From: Opisthocomus hoazin
Lineage: Eukaryota > Chordata > Aves > Opisthocomiformes > Opisthocomidae
Direction of reading: 5' to 3'
Length of the DNA: 64,000 bases
Assembly: GCF_030867145.1 (NCBI RefSeq)
Contig: NC_134427.1
Coordinates: 16,887,001-16,951,000, forward strand
Positions 27,647-39,806 of this stretch are shown one piece after another. How positions within the stretch are numbered: the stretch's first letter is position 1; each line of letters opens with the position of its first letter. The notes under the pieces are model-generated. The model was not told where the DNA came from, ran no database searches, and saw only the letters and a program-made list of their open reading frames with translations. The translations under genes and the position numbers were made by a program.

Positions 27647-30600
27647 TCACTCCTCTTCCTTCGCGTTACTGGTCTCACTCTCCTGTTTCTTCTCCGCTCC
27701 CTGCTCCGTGGGCTTCGCAGCACTGTCTTCGTACTGACACAGTCTGCTTCGGCTTCGGGCTCCGGGCTGGTACAGCTGCATTGCTGGACGATCCTGAAAT
27801 AAATCAAAACTATTTAGACTTCTTTCACAGCCCCATGCTATCATGGTTATTATGGCATCAGTGATATCAGAAATGGCTCAAATTCAAACTTTTCAAGGTG
27901 TTCCAAGTTAAATTATTCCACCGTGGTGGCAATCTAACTTCCACTGTCTCAAATCAAGGTCGTCTCTGTTGTAAGGCAACATCCCTGTTCAAGCCACAAA
28001 GAACACTGCACATCGTTGAAGTTATTCATAAAGGCTCCTACTTCGACGAGTTCAGCTCGCCCTCTCTCAGGGTAGAGGCCAACGTCAAAGCTTCTTCAAA
28101 ACCTTGAGTTTCTTTTATACCTGATCATGCCTTAAGCGACACGGAAAACTTGCATAATGATGCTGCAAAAACAGATTTGCTGAGTATTTAAAACTAAACT
28201 CAAGACATTATTTCTTGAGCCTACAGGAGATCTTCTGCCATATCCTGCATGTAGCAGTCTTGTCCCCGATTTGGAGGAACCTGTTCAATCACACTCCCAC
28301 TTCAAGATGTATTTTCGGGCATGCATAGCATCAGCAGAGATACAGGTAGATTAGTGATGCTCCACCAACACCTTAAAGACACAGCCTACAGCACAAGTCG
28401 GCAAATGGAAAGAGGGATCAGTGTCTTTACAATTTTGCCCGTGATATCCCGGGTTAATTCCTGTACAGTGACAGGAAGTATCACAAACAGTTTAGCAAAG
28501 TTTAGTGGACAAATGGGGACATTTTCTAGCAATGGCAGAGTTTGTTACCAGAACAGGGAGAAGTTTCAACAGAGAAACCATCTGGTTCTTTCCTTGAAGC
28601 GCTTTTATCCTAAAAACCACAAACTGGTCCCCACGAATCAACACACGAATTTAAAGAAATCCAGCACCTTGTTTCTGATACGATCCCTCTTAATTGTGTC
28701 CTCTTTTTTATCGTCTTTGGTTACTTTCTCAGATTTGTCCGTGCTGCTGGTAAAGTCTGTAAGATCACTTTTCTTTCCCTTTTCTCTGAGTAAGTCTCTC
28801 TCCTTTTTCATATCTTCCTCTTTTCTTCTAAAAACCTTCTCTTTCTCAAAGCGCTCTTTCTGCCTCCGACGCTCCTCCTCTTGGCGCCTCAGTTTCTCCC
28901 TCTGTGCTCTCTCATATTCTCTGTCTCTTTCAAAATCTCTATCTCGGTCCCTGTAGTCCTTTACACACTCATCTTCTGATCTGTATGAAAACAAAACTGA
29001 AAATTAAGCTCAAAAGATTCATCAAACAGAGCTGGGAGATCAACGTAATACTGGTGTAAATCTGCAATACGAAGACGACACACTGGTAGGTTCTAGGGAG
29101 CTTTTGGGAAGCCGTGATCACCTGAGTCATGCACGATAACCAGAGATGACACTGACCGCTAGCGTCTCCTAGCCTTCTACTCACACAGCTGGCTTCGGAA
29201 AACACCTGAATTTCTCTGTCTTATCTCTATTTCTCACATGGCAGAACCGAACCTTGAACAGATTGCAGAGCTGTTGAGAATGGCACTTTCTGCTTTGACC
29301 TTTTAACAAGACTTAAAGGGACTTTTAACCCGAGTACACCTCTCCTCTTGCCATGGTTATAAATTCTCTCATTGCAAGGACAGTGCTCACGGCCTGCTGT
29401 GGGTCACCTACACCTGGGCTTCTTTTGCCGAGTTCCTACAGTGAGTTGCAAAAATATTAAAATTCATCCACTAGTGAAGAGTTCTCGGGTATTTCACACA
29501 GCTTTTTGTAATCGCGGGGACATGCGCCGCCACAGAGAACACATCCTGTGCCTTGTATTAGAAAAATAATTTGAAAGGCATTTCAAAACATGGTCACGGC
29601 AGAGCAGCCTAAGCCTCAGCAGGATCAGCAAACAAGTTATATATACACAGATATTTATAGCAAGTACTAGAATACTTTTTTGCCTTCTCTTCTTTTGTCT
29701 CCCCATCAGATCGTTTGGCAGATGCACTACTCGCATTTTTTTCCTCCCTCAGAGTCTCTTTTTCCAGTTTCTTGGATTTTTCTTTTTTCTCCAAGTCTTT
29801 TTCATCTTTTTCAGGCTTCTTAAGTAGCTACAAAGAAAACAGAAGTCTCAACTAAAAAGCTCACTCTAACACATATTGTCTGGCACAACACCGAAATTTG
29901 ATCAAAGGAACCACAGTCCAGTGAGAAATCAACATTAAGTAACGTTCCTGCAACTTGTAGTATCTCTAAAAGCTGGAGTGTATGAGTAAGCACAATCTGC
30001 ATAGCAGACTAGGATTTTTCTCCTAAACCAGGCCATTTTAGAAAGTTTAAAAATAGTCTCCATTCCATAGTGAATTCACAATTCTGTTTACCACAGCATA
30101 TACAACAGTCACATGACAAAAGCATTAAATATTACTATGAAGCATTACAGCGTTTAGACCTTTACAATGCCTAATATTGAATATTACAAAAAAGTGGTAA
30201 TTTACTAACACCAAACTCATGTGATTCTTCACACAATACTCAAAGCACATTTTGAGAAACTGATATACAAATAATAGGGGAAAGGGAACGTAACAGTTTA
30301 TAATAAAGAACTGTTCTAGACCTTAATCTTTGGCTCTTCTTTTGATCTGTCTCTTTCTTTTTCTGGGCATCTGTCTACCTTCTTCAGTTTTTCTGCTTCT
30401 TTTCTCTTCCTTCTCTCCTCCTCTTTCCATTTTCTTCTTTCTTCTTCTCTTTGTCTTTTTCTTTCCAATTCTCTCCTCCTCCTCTCCTCTCTTTTTTCTT
30501 CTCTCAGTCTCTGTGTGTGTAAAAGCAAAGGGAAGTACTTTATTTCCACACTAGAAAACATCCCTTTAAGCCTAACAAGATACTTTATCACTTTGTGGCA

Positions 30601-33600
30601 GAGTATTTCATCACCAAGCAACTCACCTCAAAACCGCCCCTATTATAAAAAGGAGGGGAGAAAAAAAAAAATAAAGCCCTGTCACCTCTGTTGTTCTGTT
30701 GTGAACGTGAGGATGTTATAGCAGCATTTATTTTTTTTTTCCTCCTCGCTCATAAGCCTCAGTTTGCACTGTCTTAAAAAAACCCCAAAGACATCACTAG
30801 CCTCAGCCTTTACCATTCTAATTAAATCTGCCCCATCTGTGATTTTCTCCATGGCTAAAAGTTAAAATGAGATTATGTGCTAGGAGAAAGATCATCTGCA
30901 AGGACCTCAGCTATAACTGCATTAAAATGAAAGCATCAAAATGGAATCCGCTTTGACAGTGCCACAAGAGATGTTTAGCTGTGACCAGAATGCACATAAA
31001 GCACCGTCATTCCTGCAAAGGCCAGCGTTCCAGCAGCTTAAAATATGTGAACTAGATGTTCACAAGAAAGTTGCGTCAAAAGCTGCTTCTTCAAAAGGAA
31101 GGGCAGAAACGTATCCATATACACACTGCAATATACACACCCGTGCTTTAAATGAGGAAATTGTACTTGCAAGCAACAAGACGATTCTGGAGATAAGTCT
31201 TACCTGTTTATTTTTCAAGAAGTTCAATAAAGGAGTAGTCTTTTTAGCTAGAGAATATACAAAACAAACATAAACAATTTGCCTTATCCAATACTGCAAT
31301 ACCTACAACAAAACCCCACATGAAATGAAGAAGCTTCGTGGATTATCCAGCCTCTCACATACAGCAGCAAAGCAAGCATTCCAACCCTAGCCCTGAACAG
31401 TGGCAACTATCGGGATTCTGTAAACTTCTCTAGGACACTAACACGATATCCACTGCTGGTAAAGGGATACTCAGTCTGCACTAGGCTTGTCCCAGATTCT
31501 CCTGCTTTGGAAGAGATACCTGTAACATTCTTCAAAAGAGCACTATGGTAATTTTTGTGGCATTTTACCCAACCACAATATCTCTGAATTTCTGCCTGCA
31601 TGGAGCATCACTGCTCACGGCATCTTGCATTAAACATTACTGCATCCCACTGAAATGCAGCCACTCTGCAGCCTAGTCTGGCCAAAAAATATCTGACTAG
31701 CAGCTTAAAACAGGAAAGAAGGTCATCATATAAAACTGAAACCTAGAGAAGAGTTTAGAGCAGGGGATAAAAATAAAATACATTGAATAACATTAGCCTA
31801 AAGGTTTAACAAATACCAAGCAAGTACATAAAAGAAGGCAGCTTCCTCCAGGCTGAGAAATCACAGCTCTAAATTACACCCCATACATTTCTTTGCGCTC
31901 TATGAAAATGTAGCTATAGCACATAGATTTCCATACCTATTAGCTCTTTGTTTCTTGCCTCTATTTCCTCCAACAGAGTTTCAGGAGTGGAGGTTAATTT
32001 TTCATCATCTGCACTGTAACTTTCCAAAAACTTCTTGTACTCTGGATCTACAGGGGAAGGAAAGAGGGCGGGGGAAAAAAAAAATCTACTGTAGCATGAA
32101 AATAATTTGCATTGCGCATTGCTGGAAGTCTGGGTTAGATTTGCATAATTTGTGTTGTTTATATGTCACCTTTTCACAAGTTGGCAGCTCTCAGATGAGC
32201 TGCTGCACTATGCTTGTCTAGGAAAATCATATTTAATAGATTTGCAGCTGACAAAGCCGTGATAATAAGCTTCATATATAATTAAGCAAACACTCTATTG
32301 ATAAACTACAGCCTCACAGTAAAAACATTATATTCAAATTACTGCTAGGACTTTCGAGTCTACACATGCAAAACAAACTAGCTAGCCATTATACCATCTT
32401 CGATTGTTCCAGTTTTGGCATCCTTTTTCTTACTCTTCTTTTTCGCAGCTTTTTGGAAAGGTGCAAACTCAACTATGGCAGCGTATTCCTGACCTGTTAA
32501 GAGACGAGGGCAAAATACATTACAATAGAGACGAAACAGATATAAAGTAAGAGTATATTGTCCATGCCTAAAGCAGGAAGATAAGCCTCACAAGAAATAT
32601 GCAATATTAGAAGAGACTACTTGGACAGCATAAAAAAATTCTTGTACTTTGAAAGCCATTTAATAAAAAACCCCACACTTTAGAGACAGTAGAATTCATG
32701 AACTAAGCACTCTCACTATGTTAACGAAGCCACCAATTCACAGACTCACGACAAGAAGGAAATACTCGAATTCAGACTGCCCGTAACCATCAGTTCTGCC
32801 ACCACAGCTACGCTGCACCACAGACTATCGCCATCCTACAGACTACGCATTTGTTGTGTAATTAGAAGAGACTATTTTAAGTTAATGTCACAGAGGCAAA
32901 TCTCAATTTTTGGCAAAATACAACAGAATGCAACATGTTACAGGCAGGCTTTAAAGTTTTATCTTCTGACAAGAATGTTACATTTATGGCTGCATAAATC
33001 TGATACTGCTGCTGGGTATGGCAAACACAGAGTGCGGTTACACTGCAAGCCAGCTTCTTAAAAAGATCTAGGTGTTATCAGAAGCTTGTCATGCAACCCT
33101 CCTAAACAAGGAAGAAACTTGTGGACAGAACTTTGTGTCACATAAAACACCTGGCCAGTGTAAAAAAAAAAAACAAAACTACCCACAACATATTTTTTAA
33201 AATACAATATTGTAAATACAACATAAAAATGTAAATGTAATTTATGTATTTTATATACATTGTAAAATTTAAACAGAATATGTAAATAAAAAATACACAC
33301 AAAACATGTACTTGAAACAAAGTTCAAGGTGAAATCCCTGGCCTACTGAAGCCAACAGGAAGACTCTTGTAAAAGCTTTTGCTAAATACGTAAATTTAAG
33401 GTCTATCAGTGAGAGACTAACAACTTCTAGTGCTGCCCGATGTCAACAGTTTTGGAATGCAAAATGTAAAAAAATGGGATGCACTGAATACCTAATGTGC
33501 ATTTAGAAGAAAGATAAACGGCAACTAAATACTTGGGTGTTTAACAAACAAATAAAACAAAAGATTTGTTTCCTGCAGATCAGTGTCTCCAGAGAGCAGT

Positions 33601-34649
33601 CCCTTCCACCACCCAGACTGCAAGGAACAAGCTGCTCCTTCTGAATCAAGATGGCTCACTCAGCTGTAAATAGGAACAAGTAATAATCTGAATTAAAAAA
33701 TGGCCAAAAAAATCCACCACCCTGTTCACAGGCTACAGAACAGGTGGGGGGAGCAGCAGAGCGTGGCACCACTCACTCCGGCTTCGTTTAGTTTGCACAG
33801 TGATGTCACCCACCCGCTTTCACTTCTCAGGCTTTACACTCAGGTATGACAGGTATTAACCTCAGCAACGCAGCAACCGGCGTCAGACCAACACCGCAAC
33901 TGCCAGTGGCTGGGTTTGCCACAAAATCGGTCAAGCTGAGCCTCCACAAGGCATGAGCCATTTTCCCCGCTCCTTGAGGCCCCGCACACCCCCCCGGGGC
34001 TCCACACCCCGGCAGCGGGGGCCGGCACCCACCCCCAGGGCCCCCCAGCCCCACTCGCCCGCTCCAGCCCGGCTGGCCCGCCACTCGCCTTTGTGATCGA
34101 CGAAGACGTAGCCGTCAAAGCGGTCCCTGAAGAGCACGATGTCCTCCTGGTTCTTGAAGTTGATGTAGGCTCTGGAGAACATGTGCGGGTACAGGCTGCG
34201 GGGAGATGAGGCCGAGAGCGCGGGGCTGGCGCGGTGGTGGCTCCCGGGGGATGGGGGGGGGGGCGGGGGGCAGGGGGGGGGTCAGGGTGGCCGTACCTGG
34301 AGTCGTTGGCGAAGAACTCGAAGTAGTCGTGCTCGGGCAGGGGCTGGAGGTGCTCCTCCAGCTGCTCCTTCGTCAGGCTGGGCGGCAGCCGCCGGATCAC
34401 CACCTGCGGCGGGGCACAGCGCGGTAAGGCCTCGCCGGCCCCCTCACCCCCCCCCCGGGCCGGGCCCGTCACCGGGCGGCGCGCAGGCCGCACCTTGCTG
34501 AGCGTCTCCTTCTTGTCCTTGGGCCGCTCCAGGCGGTCGAGCTCGGCACCCCCCGCCCTGCCCTCGGCGCCAGCCCCCGACAGGGCCCCCAGCCCAGCAG
34601 CGGGCCCGCGCCGCTCCTTGGGCCTGGCGTTCTCCTTGTCCTCCTTCAT
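27647..34649 (-). CDS. UPF3B: UPF3B, nonsense-mediated decay factor (10 coding exons)
   Basis: UPF3B bridges the exon junction complex and UPF2 in nonsense-mediated mRNA decay. Coding exons in order: 34494-34649, 34297-34403, 34089-34195, 32395-32493, 31937-32047, 31204-31247, 30322-30510, 29676-29827, 28668-28980, 27647-27793. Phases close to 1,425 nt, giving 474 residues (human about 470-483). The UPF3 RNP-type domain starts near residue 53 ([19 protein letters not shown]) and runs through [18 protein letters not shown] and [18 protein letters not shown] long Arg/Glu/Lys-rich helix follows, then the C-terminal EJC-binding motif [15 protein letters not shown]. Exon 3 ends AAAG|GCGAGT, an apparent GC-AG intron. 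Introns 1 and 2 are only 90 and 101 bp. The start codon lies 155 bp from that of NDUFA1, head to head. Confidence 0.97.
32494..34088 (-). other. UPF3B intron 3
   Basis: The 1.6-kb intron with the GC donor. It holds a very AT-rich stretch at about 33,160-33,310 and no recognised repeat or RNA gene. The other UPF3B introns likewise show only low-complexity DNA. Confidence 0.6.
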
Positions 34650-34804
34650 CCCGGGCCGCGGGGCGGGGCGCGGCGGGGCGGGGCCGGGCGGCGCCCCCCC
34701 GCGCTCCCATTGGCCACCAGCCCGCTGCGGCGGCGGCGCGGGGCAGGGCGGGAAGGCGCGCGGGGCAGGGCGGTCCTCGCGGGGTGACCCGGCGCGGCGG
34801 AGAG
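34650..34804. promoter_or_regulatory. Bidirectional UPF3B/NDUFA1 promoter
   Basis: Only 155 bp separate the two start codons, all within a CpG island reaching from about 33.95 to 35.25 kb. GC boxes (GGGGCGGGGC-type) are dense and there is no TATA box. The shared interval implies coordinated initiation of both housekeeping genes. No RNF113A reading frame is present here, unlike in mammals. Confidence 0.8.
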
Positions 34805-35430
34805 ATGTGGTACGAGATCCTGCCCGGCATGGCCATCATGGGCGTCTGCCTCGCCATCCCCGGCCTCTCCACCATCTACATGCACCGCTGGTGCAACGGC
34901 GGCAAGGTCAGCGGGCACCGGGGTCCCTCCCCCGGGATCCCCCCCCCAGGATCCCCACCCCCCCGGGATTCCCCCTCTCCCGGGATCCCCCCCCCCCCCG
35001 GGATCCCTCTCCCCCGGGATCCCCCCCCTCTCACCCGGGATTCCCCCTCTCCCCGGGATCCCTCACCCCCCCGGCCCCCCCCCCCCTTCCCTCCGAGGCC
35101 CCCGGGGAGCCCCTTCGCCGCGGGCCGTGACCGGCGGGCTCCCGCAGGAGAAGAGGATCGCACGCTACCCGTACCAGTGGACGCTGATGGAGCGGGACCG
35201 GCGGCTCTCCGGCGTCAACAAGTACTATGTCTCCAAGGCAGGTGCCCGTGGGCTGGGGTGTCCGGGTTCGGCCGGGGCCGGCCTGTGCAGAGGTGCAGGT
35301 TAAACTGGTTGATTTTAATGAAGTACCCAAGTGCTGAGAAGCATCGCTTGAAGACCCCGAGTTAGCGACGGGAGTGGTGTGGACACAGCCGTTGCGTTTT
35401 CTTTTTCAGGGCCTGGAGAACTTAGACTGA
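34805..35430 (+). CDS. NDUFA1: NDUFA1, mitochondrial complex I subunit MWFE
   Basis: An accessory subunit of the complex I membrane arm, needed for assembly of the complex in the inner mitochondrial membrane. Exons: 34805-34906, 35148-35237 and 35410-35430. Together they give 213 nt, i.e. 70 residues plus stop, the same length as the human protein. The N-terminus [20 protein letters not shown] is the single hydrophobic membrane segment and signal-anchor-like targeting region. The middle reads [20 protein letters not shown] and the C-terminus is SKGLENLD, close to human SKGLENID. Keeping that C-terminus requires the exon 2 donor to be AAG|GCAGGT, a GC-AG intron. A GTGCCC donor four bases on would shift the frame. 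Poly(A) signal AATAAA at 35484. Confidence 0.97.
34914..35098. repeat. C-rich minisatellite in NDUFA1 intron 1
   Basis: Degenerate tandem units built on CCGGGATCCC/CCCGGGATTCC with C-runs of 4-11 bases fill most of the 241-bp intron. The units vary in length (about 15-25 bp). The G-rich strand could form quadruplexes. Confidence 0.85.
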
Positions 35431-35483
35431 GGCAGCAGCGCTTTGAAGAACCCGTGTGTCTGCATGAAGTGATTTGACCCCAC

Positions 35484-35489
35484 AATAAA
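35484..35489 (+). terminator. NDUFA1 poly(A) signal
   Basis: AATAAA 53 nt past the NDUFA1 stop codon, followed by a GT-rich stretch (ggtgtccgtgttg) suited to a downstream element. The cleavage site therefore falls just before the LTR at about 35,520. Confidence 0.85.
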
Positions 35490-35519
35490 CACACAGACGC
35501 GTTCAACCCCGGTGTCCGT

Positions 35520-36599
35520 GTTGCTGTGGTGGGTTGACCCTGGCTGGATGCCAGGTGCCCACCAAGCTGCTCTGTCACTGCCCTCCTCAGCTGGACAGGG
35601 GAGATCAAATACAACCACAGGCTCATGCGTCGAGATAGGGACAGGGAGAGAGCACTCGCCAGTTACCATCATGGGCAGAACAGACTCGACTAGGGGAAAT
35701 TGGTTTAATTTATTACTGATCAAATCAGAGCAAGCTGATGATAAATAACGCCAAATCTTAAAACACCATCCCCCACCCCTCCCTTCTTCCCAGGCTCAAC
35801 TTCATTCCCAATTTTCTCTACCTCTTGCCCCTGAGCGGCACAGGGGAACGGGGAATGGGGGTTGTGGTCAGTTCATCACATGTTGTCCCTGCCACTCCTT
35901 CCTCCTCACACTCTTCCCCTGCTCCAGCATGGGGTCCCTCCCTTGGGAGACAGTCCTCCACCAACTTCTCCACTGTGGGTCCTTCCCATGGGCTGCAGTT
36001 CTGCACAAACTGCCCCAATGTGGGTCCCTTCCATGGGGTGCCATGCTTCAGGAAAAGGCTGCTCCAGCTTGGGTCCCCCACGGGGTCACAAGTCCTGCCA
36101 GGAGCCTGCTCCAGCGCGGGCTCCCCACAGGGTCACAGCCTCCTTCAGGCACCCCCTGCTCCGGTGTGGGGTTTCTCCCTGGGCTGCGGGTGGGGATCTG
36201 CTCCCCCGTGGGCCTCCATGGCTGCAGGGACAGCCTGCCTCACCATGGTCTGCTCCATGGGCTGCAGGGAACCTCTGCTCCGGCGCCTGGAGCACCTCCT
36301 CCCCTCCTTCTGCACTGACCTGGGTGTCTGCAGAGATGTTCCTCTCACGTAGTCTCACTCCTCTCTCCTGCAGCAATTGCTGTTGCACAGGTTTTTTTCC
36401 CCCCTTCTTAACTCTGTTATCCCAGAGGCGCTACCACCATCGGTGATGGCCTCGGCCTTGGCCAGCGGCGGGTCCATCTTGGAGCTGGCTGGCATTGGCT
36501 CCATCGGCATGGGGGAAGCTACTGGCATCTTCTCACAGAAGCCACCCCTGTAGCCCCCCTGCTACCAAAACCTGGCCACACAATCCCAAACCAGTTACA
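35520..36599. mobile_element. Avian endogenous-retrovirus LTR (apparent solo LTR)
   Basis: A retroviral LTR fossil of about 1.07 kb with no internal region beside it, so probably a solo LTR. The sequence from gtggtgggttgaccctggct through the repeated gtgggtcc/ctgctccag segments matches, from memory, an LTR family common in neoavian genomes. Its class (ERVL- or ERVK-like) is not settled here. The ends are of TG...CA type, but the exact borders are uncertain. Flanking 5-mers gttgc and gttac may be a slightly diverged target-site duplication or part of the LTR termini. A minus-strand AATAAA near 35,707 hints at minus orientation. Good preservation suggests moderate rather than ancient age. Confidence 0.8.
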
Positions 36600-37042
36600 T
36601 GTAAGCTTTGGGCAGAACTGGCTTCATCACTTCATGCACTCTGATGTACACTACTCGCGTGTCTGTGAGAGGAAGAAAAGGAATGCCAAGAGGACTACCA
36701 TGACACTACCGTTACGGAGGCACCTGTAACAATGAGCGCTAGCGACATGCAGAGAGGCAGCAGGACTGACCCTATTTTTACACCCACTTCTGCTGACCTG
36801 CAGTTCCCCGCAGCGACCCTGCTGTCGGTGCAGCAGCCTGCCCAAATCGCCGGCGTCACCTCCTGCAGCTTGCCGTTCCCTCCCACCACGGGAATACTGA
36901 GCAGTTTTAACCTACAACACAGCCAAAATCCTGCTTCTTCCACATCCTGAATCCGCTATAAACAATGGCGCTTGTCTGCTTGTTGAGGTATGGAAATGGG
37001 AGAATGAAATGCAGATCTTGTGTCACTACAAGTGATGCTGAT

Positions 37043-37490
37043 TACAGAATCACAGAATGGTCGGGGTTGGCAGGGACCTCTGTGGCTCATCTAGTCCAAC
37101 CCCCCTGCCAAAGCATGGTCACCCACAGCAGGCTGCACAGGACCTCCTCCAGGCGGGTCTTGAATATCTCCAGAGAAGGAGACTCCACAGCCCCTCTGAG
37201 CAGCCTGGGCCAGGGCTCGGTCACCCTCAGAGGGAGGAAGTTCTTCCTCATGTTCAGATGGAACTTCCTCTGCTTCAGTTTGTGCCCATTGCCCCTTGTC
37301 CTGTCGCTGGGCACCACTGAGAAGAGTCTGGCCCTGTCCTCTTGACACCCACCCTTCAGATATTTATAAGCATTTATAAGGTCCCCTCTCAGCCTTCTCT
37401 TCCTCAGGCTGAACAAGCCCAGCTCCCTCAGCCTTTCCTCGAAGGACAGATGCTCCAGACCCCTCATCCTCTTCAGTGTGAGGCACGGCC
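37043..37490 (-). mobile_element. CR1 LINE, 5'-truncated tail
   Basis: Minus-strand CR1. Its 3' end (at 37043) has the tandem octamer tail ATTCTGTGATTCTGTA, preceded by the CR1 segment around 37060-37110. Part of the ORF2 C-terminus is readable ([20 protein letters not shown], then [15 protein letters not shown] and [19 protein letters not shown]). It is the same subfamily as the copy at 46.6 kb and clearly younger than the 9.1-kb copy. The 5' limit is approximate. Confidence 0.92.
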
Positions 37491-39189
37491 TGTGGAACAA
37501 CAACAAATAACCACATTGATTTCAGATTATTCTTCACTTTATTAACCTGAACAAGCAGCCAGGCCAGCAGCAAAATACCCTTTTACTGTTCCGCAGCCAG
37601 TGGGAGCTGAGGGTGCCCAGCAGCACTAGGAGTTGTCTTCTGCTGGCTGTAACCAAATCTGTTTCTCTGCTCTGCATGAGCGTCTCTGTAGTGCAATTCC
37701 CCCTATTTGCTTGTAGCCATATTGAAAAAGTAATAATATTGCAGAAAAAGAAAATACACTGACATAAACAGAATTCTTATGGATTTCTATCAGCATGAAT
37801 AACAGCAAGTTGAGACGCAGAAATTTGTACCTGAATTCCCCTGCTGATTAGTTGGGTTGGGATGAAGTGTTTTTTGATCCGTTATCCTGAACCATAGCTC
37901 ACAGCTTGTGTCACCAAGCAGGGACGGACGCGTCTGACACTTCTCTGTGGCACTCTGTGTCCAGGCTCCAAGATGACGGGGTTAAATCCAGCTGCCCAGC
38001 TGCTCCTGCTTTCTAGACTTGGTCAGCCTTGGGTTTGGCTCCTGAGAAGCAGGGTCCCAGTTTTGTCAAGGGCTGAAAAGAGCTTGGGAATCCAAGCAAT
38101 ACCTGCCCAAAGCACTTAGCACCAGCCACGTCAGCTGCGGTGCTGGCTGGAGAGACGGGAGAACTAGCGGGAGGAGAGGGTCATGAGGACGAGAAACAGG
38201 GGAGGGAAAAGACGCGGAGATCAGGAGAGGAAGGAGAGGAGGAGACAGGCTTCCAGGCTCATGCTTGCGTTGAGCAGCTCTCCTGGACTGCGCAGACAGC
38301 TGAAAAGCAAGGCAGGGCTGCTTTAGACAGGGTTTGCTGTAATCCTTCCGGATACCAAGGCACCCTCAGAAGCTCCTGTGAGACTTGTCCTGCCTGGGTA
38401 AGCGTGTCTCCGTGGGCTCAGAAGAGGCCTTTTCTGTGTGACGCCATGCCCTGGGCTGTGCCCACCTTACAGCCCATCCTGAGCAGCAGCTGGAAGAAGT
38501 CTCCTTTGCTGCAGGAGATGTGTTAAATGAGCGGGCCTCGTCTGTCACACACAGAGAGCTCTTTGGGGGTCTGTGTCCCGAGCCGTGCCTCCCCAGCAGT
38601 TCCAGCACCAGACCTTCCCCTCAGCTCCTAAGCCCTTTTACAACCTGTTCCCCCTCAGCTGCTACCCCACACCTTGGCACAGCTCCTACCCCTCCGGGTC
38701 CTTTTCTCCCATCTATCTTTCAAAGCAGACACCTACGCTGCAGTTGTTCTTCCCAATTTTGTTACCGAGGGGATGAAACCAAACGAGGAAAACTCCTGTA
38801 AGAAACACAGGACAAAGTGTGCCAACGAGCGAAGGAAAGTCTCACCGCTCGCGCTCACTCTGTGGCATTACCTGTCGATACTCATTTTCCCATCTCGTAC
38901 AAACCTAAACCAGCTTCCCATCGCTTGCACCACCTCCTTTCACCTTCAAGTAGTAAGCATCTTTATCAGACCAAAAGGAGGAGGACCTACACTTTGCCTA
39001 TTTATTCCTCTAGCAGCTGAATCCTTCCGACAGCCCCCTGTCATCCTGGAAGAGTGGCTGCTGGCGATCTAGCGCCCTGCGTTCTGCTAAAACATCTCTG
39101 GCCTTTTCCCTCTGCAGGGCTCTGTGTCGCGCGTGCTGGTGCTCAGAGCCCACAGCACCTCCGTGCCACGGGCTGGACCACGGCTCTGC

Positions 39190-39755
39190 TTGGCAGAGCA
39201 CGGAGCAGGAGCCTGGTTTGGTTCCCAAATTGTTGAGACTGGCAGAAACGTGACAGAGAATCTGGCAGGATGCCATGTCTGCTTTCCTGCTCGTATTGTG
39301 TTCCCCTTCCAGGAAACTACGGCTGCCAGGGAGGAATTCCCCCAGGCTCCCCAGTCCGAAGGAGCCCTGCGGTCCCCATCCCGAATGCCGATGAGGATGC
39401 CGGGAGCCCAGCGTTCCGATCGGGTGGCACTTGCGTTGCCATGCGACAAGGAGCAAACACTCCCTGGGCTGCTGGGTACCGCTCCGGGGGTCTCCGCTCC
39501 CAGGGAGGACAGGACAGCCGCAGGGACCCTGCCAGGGACCAGGAGCAGCTCCCTGGGCACCAGCCACCCCGTCCGGAACCAGACTCCTCCGGGCTGCCAC
39601 CCGCCCAGCATCAGCAATCCCTCCAGGCAGCTGTAAGCAAGGCGGAGGTGAGTTACGGAGCGGGGGCTCAGCAGAGGGAGACTGCCTGCTGCTCTTCGTG
39701 CGGTCTCAGAACACCCTTCCACCTTGGCCTGAAGTTGCTCAGACAGCTCCTGCAG
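39190..39755 (+). repeat. Unidentified interspersed repeat, copy 1
   Basis: Shares two blocks with 40668-40925: ggtttggttcccaaattgtt plus following bases (about 39,215-39,310), and a block from cagcaatccctccaggcagc to the gtctcagaac segment (about 39,600-39,720). Between them copy 1 has about 280 bp that copy 2 lacks. I do not recognise the family. Confidence 0.65.
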
Positions 39756-39806
39756 CTCTGAAGACCGACTCTCCCTCAGTGTGCTTGTGCGTTTCTCTTT
39801 CTAAAG

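Larger units (their letters stand above)
36600..39806. other. NDUFA1-AKAP14 interval
   Basis: Contains a minus-strand CR1 (37043-37490) and the first copy of an unidentified repeat (39190-39755). The 5' exons of AKAP14 should lie here or nearby. I could not identify them: no amphipathic RII-binding helix was recognised in any frame. Confidence 0.5.

Noticed and set aside
34245-34290. Long G-run as an assembly artefact or separate element
   Set aside because: It sits within UPF3B intron 2, whose flanking exons are intact and in phase. It is a simple low-complexity tract.
35818-36446. Several open frames of 90-190 codons between NDUFA1 and the 37-kb CR1
   Set aside because: They lie inside the LTR fossil and reflect its repeated gtgggtcc/ctgctcc segments, not genes.
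37087-37506. A 139-codon minus-strand frame
   Set aside because: It is the CR1 ORF2 C-terminus of a truncated retrotransposon, not a host gene.
38140-38526. A 128-codon plus-strand frame rich in Glu/Gly as a possible AKAP14 5' exon
   Set aside because: No helix or family similarity and no matching splice borders could be shown.
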